Positions 1 through 5,878 of a stretch of 7,203 nucleotides of DNA are shown in pieces. Every line of letters starts with the position of its first letter. Within the stretch, counting starts at the first letter, position 1. The position numbers were made by a program, and so were the translations under genes. Under the pieces are notes generated by a model. The model searched no databases and was not told the DNA's origin. It saw only the letters and a list, made by a program, of their open reading frames with translations. Source of the stretch: Candidatus Campbelliibacteriota bacterium (GTDB lineage Bacteria > Patescibacteriota > Minisyncoccia > UBA9983); NCBI GenBank assembly GCA_003231675.1, contig QIJB01000074.1:1-7203 (forward strand), read 5' to 3'.

Positions 1-133
1 ACTGATTGATTCCCGGAATCGGTATATTGGCTCCGAGCCGAAAAAGCGCCAGAATAAAAAGAACGAAAAGAATTTTATTCCTCAGGTCCGGATCTTTAAA
101 AATAAGCTTCAATCTTTTTAAAAAATTATTCAT
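1..133 (-). CDS. secY: Preprotein translocase subunit SecY, N-terminal part (runs off left edge)
   Basis: SecY is the channel-forming core of the Sec translocon in the inner membrane. Only the first 44 codons are here. The ATG at 133-131 gives MNNFLKRLKLIFKDPDLRNK, then a hydrophobic segment (about residues 20-33) and the RLGANIPIPGIN motif (about residues 34-43). This matches the family pattern of a cytoplasmic basic start, a 'DPDLR' stretch, the first membrane helix and 'RxGxxIPxPGI' just after it. No Shine-Dalgarno sequence precedes the ATG; a promoter ends 13 nt upstream. rplO lies upstream on the same strand, the normal spc-operon order, but an 81-aa membrane-protein gene with its own signals lies between them. 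The identification rests on motif recognition of a short fragment but is specific. Confidence 0.9.
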   Translation of the reverse strand, partial: MNNFLKRLKLIFKDPDLRNKILFVLFILALFRLGANIPIPGINQ

Positions 134-146
134 ATTGTCGCATTTC

Positions 147-175
147 ACTATAGCAAAAACCACCCCAAAATGCAA
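147..175 (-). promoter_or_regulatory. Promoter of secY, near-leaderless
   Basis: On the minus strand, TTGCAT (175-170), a 17-nt spacer and TATAGT (152-147) lie in front of the secY ATG. The -10 box has the extended form TGCTATAGT and matches the TATAAT consensus at 5 of 6 positions; the -35 box matches only at TTG. The -10 box ends 13 nt before the ATG, so the expected transcript leader is only about 6-7 nt with no Shine-Dalgarno sequence. The element closely resembles the rplO promoter at 1161-1189. Confidence 0.6.
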
Positions 176-310
176 TTTTAAAAAAGAAATATCAACCAAG
201 AAGACCAAGGAGCGACCCCGATAAGGATAAGGGGGGGGTGATTGAATTGAAAAAAGAAACAAAACTGCGCGTCTTGAAGTTAAAGCTAAAATGGAAATTG
301 GAAAAAGAGG
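176..310. other. Gene-free spacer between the small cassette and secY promoter
   Basis: No minus-strand gene is visible here. The stretch holds an unbroken run of eight G at 231-238 preceded by a short tandem (ATAAGG at 221-226, ATAAGG again at 227-232). A plus-strand frame opens at a GTG at 238 and runs 28 codons to TAA at 322-324; it encodes a lysine/leucine-rich peptide. I do not call it a gene, because the only start is a GTG directly abutting the G run. Confidence 0.4.
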
Positions 311-339
311 AAGACCTTAGTTAAACAAACCAAGGTCTT
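311..339 (-). terminator. Intrinsic terminator after the 81-aa membrane-protein gene
   Basis: The arms AAGACCTT (311-318) and AAGGTCTT (332-339) are perfectly complementary. The stem can extend past one A/C mismatch through GTT/AAC to a 5-nt loop, giving about 11 pairs. It begins 9 nt after the minus-strand stop at 348-350. On the minus strand the tail is CCTCTTTTTC, U-rich but interrupted. On the plus strand it is TTTTAATATTT, so it may work in both directions. Confidence 0.65.
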
Positions 340-347
340 TTAATATT

Positions 348-593
348 TCAGTGTCTTCGTGTCCGTTTGAACATCCAGAGGAGAACATCCGCCATGTAGG
401 CGACGATGCCTCCTAAAACAACAAGGGACCACGCGTCCATAGTCGTCGGCGCGAGGATGTATCCTTGAAATCCCCCATTTATCATAAAGATAACCGCCAC
501 AACATAGGCGATTGTTAGGGGTAAGATAAAACTTACCCCCATAAACAAAATCATTAGGGCAAATATCCCTAGATTCATCATGATAAATTCCAT
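348..593 (-). CDS. Small hypothetical integral membrane protein (81 aa)
   Basis: I do not recognise the family. The protein is mostly hydrophobic: a long apolar stretch at about residues 7-39, probably two helices broken near P25, then a loop with an APTTMDAW stretch (about 48-55), another helix at about 56-75, and a basic KRTRRH tail. The positive-inside rule puts the tail in the cytoplasm. The start ATG at 593-591 is fixed by the ribosome binding site AAAGGAGGT just upstream; the in-frame ATGs at codons 5 and 6 are too far from it. The gene has its own strong promoter (639-667) and terminator (311-339), so it is an independent transcription unit. Its position between rplO and secY, normally adjacent, suggests insertion into an ancestral operon. 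Function unknown; a small membrane regulator or toxin-like peptide cannot be separated from the sequence. Confidence 0.75.
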   Translation of the reverse strand: MEFIMMNLGIFALMILFMGVSFILPLTIAYVVAVIFMINGGFQGYILAPTTMDAWSLVVLGGIVAYMADVLLWMFKRTRRH

Positions 594-596
594 GCT

Positions 597-605
597 ACCT
601 CCTTT
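597..605 (-). promoter_or_regulatory. Consensus ribosome binding site of the 81-aa gene
   Basis: AAAGGAGGT on the minus strand, with AGC between it and the ATG at 593. It is a full match to the anti-Shine-Dalgarno region, though the spacing is short. It decides the start codon. It contrasts with secY, rplO and ruvA in this window, which have none. Confidence 0.8.
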
Positions 606-638
606 ACTTTAAATTTTAATGTTCTTAGATCCTGCCAA

Positions 639-667
639 AGAATACCATTTAAAAAATAATTTGTCAA
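639..667 (-). promoter_or_regulatory. Strong sigma70-type promoter of the 81-aa gene
   Basis: On the minus strand a perfect TTGACA -35 box (667-662) and TATTCT -10 box (644-639) are exactly 17 nt apart. A TGG precedes the -10 box, which makes the extended TGnTATTCT form. The predicted start lies about 38 nt before the ATG, enough for the consensus ribosome binding site. The -35 box sits directly after the rplO terminator. Confidence 0.75.
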
Positions 668-670
668 TGG

Positions 671-704
671 CGCAAAAAATCCCCTAAATCGGGGGTTTTT
701 TGCG
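671..704 (-). terminator. Rho-independent terminator after rplO
   Basis: The arms at 671-684 and 691-704 form a 14-bp stem (C4/G4 core, A-tract/T-tract flanks, one G-T wobble) around a 6-nt loop. It starts 17 nt after the rplO stop at 722-724. On the minus strand the G-rich arm is followed by ATTTTTTG, a typical U-tract. The structure is nearly symmetric and could act in both directions. Confidence 0.85.
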
Positions 705-721
705 TTTAATGTTTTTGAATT

Positions 722-1151
722 TTATTTTTCCTTTTCGGTTACGGACCCGCCCGCTTTCTCTATCTTTTCCTTGGCGGAATCTGAAATCTGACACTCGGAA
801 ACCAAGAGTTTTTTGGTGATGGCGCCCGTTCCCAAAAGCTTAACGGCCGGTATCTTTCCTTTCCTTTTCTTGATTACTTTCTTTTCCAAAAGAGTTTGGG
901 GATTAATTTGGGCGTTGTTCCAAGGCGTTCAAATTGACGACCTCGGGTTTGGTTCTGAAAGAGTTAAAATTGTATCCGCGCAGTTTCGGAATTTTCTTTA
1001 TTATATCCCTCATTTCCGGTCTCATTTTCCTGCCGGCGCGCGATTTCTGACCTTTCATTCCTTTTCCGGAATAAGTCCCCCTCTTTCCGCCTCTTCCGAC
1101 GCGTCTTTTTTCTTTCTTTTTTGTTTTCGGTTTTATTTGATGAAGTTGCAT
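722..1151 (-). CDS. rplO: 50S ribosomal protein L15, reading frame broken by an indel
   Basis: L15 is a late-assembly protein of the large ribosomal subunit. From the ATG at 1151-1149 the frame reads a basic N-terminal rRNA-binding tail with RRVGRGGKRGTYSGKG and MKGQKSRAGRK (about residues 16-42) and PKLRGY (55-60), then VVNLNALE. It stops early at TAA 905-903. The C-terminal half continues in another frame from about QINPQTLLEKK through KIPAVKLLGTG to AGGSVTEKEK and TAA at 724-722. Joining the frames needs one extra base skipped near 906-918 and gives about 142 residues, close to normal L15 length. The linker between the halves looks a few residues shorter than in other L15 proteins, so the indel may be larger than one base. 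Both halves are well conserved, so this is either a sequencing error or very recent damage. secY follows after a cassette; a ROK kinase, not rpsE, precedes. Confidence 0.9.
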
Positions 1152-1160
1152 AACCCTATT

Positions 1161-1189
1161 ATCCTAGCAATTCCCGCCAAAAAATGCAA
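1161..1189 (-). promoter_or_regulatory. Promoter of rplO, probably leaderless
   Basis: On the minus strand TTGCAT (1189-1184), a 17-nt spacer with GGCGGG, and TAGGAT (1166-1161) precede the ATG at 1151 by 9 nt. An overlapping GATAAT (1163-1158) ends 6 nt before the ATG but sits 20 nt from TTGCAT. Either way transcription should begin at or within a few bases of the start codon, and there is no Shine-Dalgarno sequence. The layout TTGCATTTT, G-rich spacer, TTGCTA matches the secY promoter. Confidence 0.5.
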
Positions 1190-1287
1190 TCTCCGACGAT
1201 TATTTATCCGCGTTAACTCTTATCAATGCCAGACCGCCACACACGCCGGCATTCTCTCCCAGTTCGGAAAACAAAATCGTCGGAGAT
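1189..1287. repeat. 13-bp perfect inverted repeat across the 3' end of the ROK gene
   Basis: ATCTCCGACGATT at 1189-1201 and its exact reverse complement at 1275-1287 are separated by 73 nt. One arm covers part of the ROK stop codon and touches the -35 box of rplO; the other lies in codons near the ROK C-terminus. In RNA it could close a stem around the last ROK codons. Function unknown. Confidence 0.5.
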
Positions 1288-1967
1288 GAAATATTCTCAA
1301 GAGTTCCGGAGGTTCTCTTCTTTTGCCTGTTAACAATGCCACCACCTATTACCACGCAATCCACATTCAGTTCGCCTGACAAGTCTTGGATTGACCGCCG
1401 GAACTCCGACAAAATGACCGTCCATTCTTCCTCGTTTAAATCTTTCGCTTTTTTACCGAACCTCCCCTCAATATTTTTGCCGCCGAGTTTTTTTTCCCAT
1501 CCGTCAAGATAAGACCTGCCAACTTTTAGAGACTTAATTTCCTTCCCTTTTTGTGTCACTAAAGCCCCGCCCAATCCGGTGCCCCATACCAGATAAAGAA
1601 AATTTTTATCTGGTCTAAGTCCGTAACACGCCTCGCCAAACGACTGGGCAACGGCGTCATTTTCAAGGTAAACGGAACAACCGAACTCCCTTTCCATGGT
1701 TTTGATTATCGGCTTGTTCGCCCAGGCGGAAAGGTTTGTAGAGCCGATAAATTCTCTTCCGTCTCCGCTCACATCTCCCGCTATTCCTATCCCGATGCCT
1801 TCGGGATTACCGCAAATAACCTTAACAATTTCGGAGATTTTAAGAATTCCCTCCTCAAAAGTTTTTGCTGAGGGAACAACGCTTTTGCCAATTAGGGCGA
1901 CATTCTCAAGCGACAAACTGCCGGCAACGCGCGTATTGCTACCACCTATATCAATTCCTATATACAT
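1200..1967 (-). CDS. ROK-family sugar kinase (glucokinase-like), compact form
   Basis: ROK proteins are cytoplasmic ATP-dependent sugar kinases or sugar-sensing repressors with an actin-like fold. This 255-residue protein has the N-terminal phosphate-binding loop DIGGSNTR (6-13), the catalytic END motif (D104) followed by AVAQSFGEACYG, the second nucleotide loop GTGLGGALV (129-137) and the adenosine-site VVIGGG (205-210). No DNA-binding domain precedes the kinase fold, so an enzyme is more likely than a repressor. The usual zinc motif CxCGxxGCxE is absent; its place is taken by DGWEKKLGGKNIEGRFG (about 155-171). The length is below the roughly 300 residues of typical members. Substrate cannot be told. 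The ATG at 1967-1965 puts the loop at the usual distance from the N-terminus; no Shine-Dalgarno sequence is seen. It lies 79 bp after the GNAT gene and 48 bp before rplO. Confidence 0.85.
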   Translation of the reverse strand: MYIGIDIGGSNTRVAGSLSLENVALIGKSVVPSAKTFEEGILKISEIVKVICGNPEGIGIGIAGDVSGDGREFIGSTNLSAWANKPIIKTMEREFGCSVYLENDAVAQSFGEACYGLRPDKNFLYLVWGTGLGGALVTQKGKEIKSLKVGRSYLDGWEKKLGGKNIEGRFGKKAKDLNEEEWTVILSEFRRSIQDLSGELNVDCVVIGGGIVNRQKKRTSGTLENISSPTILFSELGENAGVCGGLALIRVNADK

Positions 1968-2046
1968 TTGAAAAAATTAAAATACTCATAACGACATAAT
2001 CTATCTCTTAATCATCAAGAAAAATTTTTCATCCAACTGAAAAACC

Positions 2047-2522
2047 TCATTTTATTTTTTTGGACATAAAAACATCGTGATGATTGTGGTGTTTCTTGAT
2101 TTTATCAATTTTGTATCCGAATTTCTTGTAGTATTCGGGAAGTTTTTTCTCTTGAGCGCAGTCAAGCAATATCTTTGCCACCCCTTTTTTCTCGGCCTCC
2201 GCCTCAACTTTATTCAACAGCAGAGCGCCGATTTTTTTGTTTCGGTGCGTTTTCAGAACCGCCAGTTTGTAAAAGTAAAGGTTGTTTCCCTCTAGAAACT
2301 TGTATCTGACCGCGCCAACTATTTTACCGTCCAAAGTGGCAACCATTGCGAAAAACTCTTTTCTATGAAAACTGTCCTCAATATTCTTCGGCTCGTCTCG
2401 GTAATGAGAGATCCGTCTTTGTAAGGAATTTTGTAGGCGAGTTTGGTAATGTATTTTATCCTCGACAACTCGCTCGCCTTGGCGCGCCTGATTGATATAT
2501 GCGGCATAAAAATAAAACTCAT
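2047..2522 (-). CDS. GNAT-family N-acetyltransferase, frameshifted
   Basis: GNAT proteins transfer an acetyl group from acetyl-CoA to an amine on a small molecule or protein. The gene starts at ATG 2522-2520, overlapping the stop of the DedA fusion in TAATG, or at an in-frame ATG at 2507 giving MPHISIRRAKASELSRIKYI. This first frame holds helix 1 and the KIPYKDGSLIT stretch. It then leaves the coding frame near 2393-2404. The other frame resumes with DEPKNIEDSFHRKEFFAM and carries VATLDGKIVGAVRYKF, the beta4 segment LYFYKLAVLKTHRNKKIGALLL with an acetyl-CoA-binding loop of the R/Q-x-x-G-x-A/G type (RNKKIGA), and a C-terminal YYKKFGYK motif, ending at TGA 2049-2047. Restoring one missing base gives about 158 residues, normal for the family. 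Both halves look conserved, so error or recent loss are both possible. The substrate is unknown. Confidence 0.8.
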
Positions 2523-4633
2523 TATTTTTTTACGAATAATAAATACAGTTTCCCGTCTGTAAAAAACAAGTCTCCGGAAAAATTGCTTCCAAAGTTCGGA
2601 CTGACAAATTGGTGTTTTTCAACTTTTATTATCATACCTGTTTTTTTCAAATCATTGAATAAAAACTCCCTTTCCGTGTCTATGTCCGGATTTATTTTAT
2701 GAGTTACCCACCACTTGATTCCGCCATCAAAACTGGCGGTGCCGACATAAATATTTTCTCCGTTTTCCGCCAGATAATTTGTTTTCCAAAAACGAGCGTG
2801 GTGCCGAACACGGGCGTTGTTTGATTTTGCCGCTTTTTCAAAACCAAAATCATGCACTTCGGAATTCCAAAAATCGGGGGTCATCGGAGCTTGAGGATAA
2901 GATTTTTTGAATAAAGACGCTCCCGCTATTTTATATACGCTGAAAATATCCACCTTGTCAGCCAATTTCCAGCCGGCGCGTTTGAATAAATCAATCAGTT
3001 GCTGTCCGTTTTTCGCGACAATAATAAAACTGAGCGGTTCCTGCCTTGCGCCCGACAGTGTTTCAGTGTATCTCAGGCGGTCAGTTTTAAAGACAGTCAT
3101 TGCGTTATTAACAGCCATTTTACCTTCAACCCGAAGTGGCGCGAGAATCGGCGGATGATAATTAACCGCAAAAACAGCATATAATCCGATAGCCGCGACG
3201 ATAATCCCCAATGTCGCGAATTTCTTTTTTGTCTTTAAGTGAATTGTCTCGTTTTTTGGGTTCTTGGACAGTAAATATTCGGACAAACTTATGGCGATTA
3301 TCAGCCAAATCGCTCCCGCCAAATATCCGCCCCAAATATCACTGACATAATGAACCCCCAAATAAAGCCTGCTGAATCCGATTAAAAGTATGACAACAAG
3401 AGTGGTAAAAAGGGCGTCAACTTTGTATTTCCATTTTTTTATGTTTCTTATTAAACAATATGCGAGGAAGCCGTAAAAAGCGACTGAGATTGTTGCATGC
3501 CCGCTGGGAAACGAAAAAGAATTTTCCAAATAAAGAGCGGTTTCAGGTCTTGCGCGGTGAAAAATAATTTTCCCGATAAATGTGAACGCCCCACCGCCGA
3601 CCAAACTGAGCAGGAGCGGCGCGATATATGATTTTTTCCTCCAAACCCATAAAATGAGGATGGCGGCGACCGTAAAAATCAAGACAACCTGCCATTTGCC
3701 GAGCGCGGTAATCCAAAAAAAGATTTTGGTCAGTTTGGCGCTTCTGAAAACAGCAAGCAAGTTCTCCGTCCTGATATCCGCCGAAACAATGATGCCTGAA
3801 TTTATAATGCCTTCAACAACTCCCCCAAAGAGGGCGAGTGCGTAAAAGAAAGCAAGGGACAAAAGCGTGAGAGGCAAGCCGTAAAATCTTTTTTTATCCA
3901 GCCTTTTCCGCAAAAACAAAAAGAGGCTTCCGTGTCGCTCGGTAATTTTTTTGACTTCCGGATTTTCTACCACAGCCTGTTTCACGGATTGCCAGACGGA
4001 AGACAAAAATAAAAAATAGTCTTTCCCTTTTTTAATAAGAATAATTTTTAAAAGATAAAACAAAATGGACAGAACAAAAAAAATGGTTAATAAAAACCCG
4101 GTGCGTGTCAGCCATATTCTCGCGATATCAAGCGATTGGGCGAAAAAATACCCGGACAAAACCCAAAGCAAACTCCAACCGGCGGCGCCGAGAGCATCCC
4201 ATGTCATAAAAGGCAATCGCTTCATATTGAATGTCCCGGCGATTAAAGAAAGCGTTTCTTTCGTGCCCGGCATAAATCTGCCGATAAAGACGCTCTTGGA
4301 ACCGTGGCGTTCAAAAAATCTTTCTCCCTTTTTAAAATGGGCCGGCTTGATAAACCAGAGGCCTTTTTTAAAAATTCTTGAACCGTATTTTTTGCCAATC
4401 AAAAAATTGATGTTGTCTCCGATAATCGCGCCGATTGCCGCGAAAAGAAGCAAGTCCCCCAAACCAAAGTAACCCTTGGCGGCCAAGGCGCCCATAAAGA
4501 GGATAATTGTTGAACCCGGTATAATATATCCGACGACTATTGTCGTTTCAAGTAGTGCTACCAGAAGCGCTATTCCATAACCTATTATATGAAAATGTTC
4601 TATTGCCGGGAGAAGTGATTGTATAAAATTCAT
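2522..4633 (-). CDS. DedA / PAP2 phosphatase / LssY_C three-module membrane protein
   Basis: Numbering runs from an upstream in-frame TTG at 4648 (708 aa); I prefer the ATG at 4633, five codons in, giving 703 aa. Residues about 20-200 are a DedA (SNARE-associated) domain: E34 in the first helix, IIPGSTII (43-50), GDNINFLIGKKYG (77-89) and RFMPGTKETLSLIAG (124-138). Residues about 260-460 are a PAP2 phosphatase with all three signatures: K360-x6-R367-P368, PSGH 381-384, and SR 426-427 with H433 and D437. Residues about 500-705 match LssY_C: GAR-EPLSFIIVA (533-545), HARFW (617-621), THKINPDIDTERE (649-661). Known relatives are called bifunctional DedA/phosphatase PAP2 proteins. DedA proteins include undecaprenyl-phosphate flippases and PAP2 proteins dephosphorylate lipid pyrophosphates, so a lipid-carrier recycling role is my inference. 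The GNAT gene follows with a one-base overlap. Confidence 0.9.
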   Translation of the reverse strand: MNFIQSLLPAIEHFHIIGYGIALLVALLETTIVVGYIIPGSTIILFMGALAAKGYFGLGDLLLFAAIGAIIGDNINFLIGKKYGSRIFKKGLWFIKPAHFKKGERFFERHGSKSVFIGRFMPGTKETLSLIAGTFNMKRLPFMTWDALGAAGWSLLWVLSGYFFAQSLDIARIWLTRTGFLLTIFFVLSILFYLLKIILIKKGKDYFLFLSSVWQSVKQAVVENPEVKKITERHGSLFLFLRKRLDKKRFYGLPLTLLSLAFFYALALFGGVVEGIINSGIIVSADIRTENLLAVFRSAKLTKIFFWITALGKWQVVLIFTVAAILILWVWRKKSYIAPLLLSLVGGGAFTFIGKIIFHRARPETALYLENSFSFPSGHATISVAFYGFLAYCLIRNIKKWKYKVDALFTTLVVILLIGFSRLYLGVHYVSDIWGGYLAGAIWLIIAISLSEYLLSKNPKNETIHLKTKKKFATLGIIVAAIGLYAVFAVNYHPPILAPLRVEGKMAVNNAMTVFKTDRLRYTETLSGARQEPLSFIIVAKNGQQLIDLFKRAGWKLADKVDIFSVYKIAGASLFKKSYPQAPMTPDFWNSEVHDFGFEKAAKSNNARVRHHARFWKTNYLAENGENIYVGTASFDGGIKWWVTHKINPDIDTEREFLFNDLKKTGMIIKVEKHQFVSPNFGSNFSGDLFFTDGKLYLLFVKK

Positions 4634-4637
4634 AATT

Positions 4638-4651
4638 GGCTTATTCAAGCC
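4638..4651 (-). other. Small hairpin just before the DedA-fusion ATG
   Basis: GGCTT (4638-4642) and AAGCC (4647-4651) form a 5-bp stem with a 4-nt loop, ending 4 nt before the ATG at 4633. It covers the alternative TTG start at 4648. It could affect start choice; the stem is short and may be chance. Confidence 0.3.
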
Positions 4652-4659
4652 GTTATCTC

Positions 4660-4665
4660 ATTATA
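4660..4665 (-). promoter_or_regulatory. Candidate -10 box of the DedA-fusion gene
   Basis: A perfect TATAAT on the minus strand, directly preceded by TG, ends 26 nt before the ATG at 4633. The expected transcript start is near 4653. No good -35 box is found at 16-18 nt (the 17-nt position reads AAGAAT), so it would depend on the -10 region. Confidence 0.45.
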
Positions 4666-4686
4666 CAGGAATCCGGCGTTTAATTC

Positions 4687-4721
4687 TTTGCTTTAAAATT
4701 TATCAAAAATCTTAAAGCAAA
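4687..4721. repeat. 10-bp AT-rich inverted repeat upstream of the DedA fusion
   Basis: TTTGCTTTAA (4687-4696) and TTAAAGCAAA (4712-4721) are exact reverse complements around a 15-nt loop. They lie in the 195-bp gap between the phosphoesterase stop and the DedA-fusion start, upstream of the -10 box at 4660-4665. No U-tract follows on either strand, so it is not a typical terminator; an operator or a weak attenuator is possible. Confidence 0.45.
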
Positions 4722-4843
4722 AGAAAAACAAGTTGCCGAGTCGCTTAAAGGAAATAAAAAACTAAAAATTTTTTAAGAAGAAGATTGTTTCCGATAACAC
4801 CGCCCTTGCGGTAAAATTTACAATTCAAAAAACATTTTTGTTT

Positions 4844-5878
4844 TTATTTGCCGGATAATTTTTCTTTAATTCTTGTAAATTTAATTATCCAATTCCATTT
4901 GATAAAAATAGTATAAATCCCCATATAAAGTAAGGCGATTAGCATTATTATCTCAATAAAATGATTCACAAAAAAAGCATAAATACTCTCCAAGACGTAG
5001 CGCGCTAATTCGTCAATTTGTCCTGGCACGGGGCTTCCGATTTTGATGACATCATACTTAATTTCCGAACCGTTAACGCTGACTTTGATATAATTATAAA
5101 ATCCGTTGTTTTTGTAATTTTTCAACGGGGCGCCCGCCCCGCCTGTTATAATAAACGGCGTTTTTTGCCACATCCCCCTATAATAAAAATGGATATGCGA
5201 AGAAAACAGCATTGATACATTATATTCATCAAAAAGATTATTTAATCTCCTTGCGACACCGAGATCGCTCAGGCTGTGACCCTCTTTATAATTTCCTTCT
5301 CGCGGATCGTATAACGGCACGTGCATAAAAACAAAACGATTTTGATAATTTTGGCTGATTTTCAATTCTTTTTTCAGCCAAATGAACTGCTTATCATCAA
5401 TATTCTTTTCATTTGAATCATCAAGGATGATAAAATAACTTTTTCTGGAGTGAAACGAAAAATAACTTTTTCCAAAAAAATCTTTATAATTTGTTTCTCC
5501 GTCATACCACGGGATATCATGATTCCCGACGATGCTTATGATTGGAACTTTTGACTTTTTAATTTCTCGCGCATAATCTTTAAATTCATTGGAGTATCCG
5601 TCGGGGACCAAATCTCCATTATCCAGAGCGAATTTTATGCTTTGGTCTTTATTTATATCTTTAAGTATTTTTTTGAAAATCACATCCCCGTCTCGATTAT
5701 CTCCCATTACCACAAAAGAGAAATCGGCCTTAGAGTTATCAATTTTTTGCAATTGACGATAATTCCAGTCTGAAATATTCGGAACAACCAAAATGGAGTG
5801 TATTTTAATTCCGGTGGCGAAGAATAAAGTCGCCACAAAAAATATCAAGAGGTATTTATTGAATATTTTATTTCTCAT
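4844..5878 (-). CDS. Membrane-anchored calcineurin-like metallophosphoesterase
   Basis: From the ATG at 5878-5876 the protein is 344 aa. It has a basic N-terminus, a signal-anchor helix (about 9-24), a two-metal phosphoesterase domain (about 50-290) and a C-terminal helix (about 302-326) with a basic tail. Metal ligands are visible in order: GDNR (D60), NGDLVPDG (D89), GNHD (118-121), FMHVPL (H186) and SHIH (227-230). Positive charges on both ends put the catalytic domain outside the membrane. The first motif has Arg where many family members have His (D-x-H), a known subgroup feature. An upstream ATG at 5911 would add 11 residues; I prefer 5878 because it overlaps the previous gene by 11 bp (ATGAGAAATAA) and places the basic residues directly before the helix. 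The substrate is unknown; lipid-linked, nucleotide and wall-polymer phosphates are all possible. Confidence 0.85.
   Translation of the reverse strand: MRNKIFNKYLLIFFVATLFFATGIKIHSILVVPNISDWNYRQLQKIDNSKADFSFVVMGDNRDGDVIFKKILKDINKDQSIKFALDNGDLVPDGYSNEFKDYAREIKKSKVPIISIVGNHDIPWYDGETNYKDFFGKSYFSFHSRKSYFIILDDSNEKNIDDKQFIWLKKELKISQNYQNRFVFMHVPLYDPREGNYKEGHSLSDLGVARRLNNLFDEYNVSMLFSSHIHFYYRGMWQKTPFIITGGAGAPLKNYKNNGFYNYIKVSVNGSEIKYDVIKIGSPVPGQIDELARYVLESIYAFFVNHFIEIIMLIALLYMGIYTIFIKWNWIIKFTRIKEKLSGK

Noticed and set aside
813..1289. 158-codon plus-strand open frame
   Set aside because: It lies opposite the L15 gene and the 3' end of the ROK gene, both of which have clear family motifs; its translation shows no family features.
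4065..4472. 135-codon plus-strand open frame
   Set aside because: It is antisense to the DedA domain, whose conserved motifs are on the minus strand, and it has no ribosome binding site.
4634..4648. TTG start adding five residues to the DedA fusion
   Set aside because: TTG is a rare start and lies within a small hairpin close to the predicted transcript start; the ATG at 4633 is a better start.
4799..4812. ACCGC/GCGGT hairpin after the phosphoesterase gene as a terminator
   Set aside because: The gene stop is at 4844, and the 5-bp stem has no U-tract on the minus strand. It is too weak to call.
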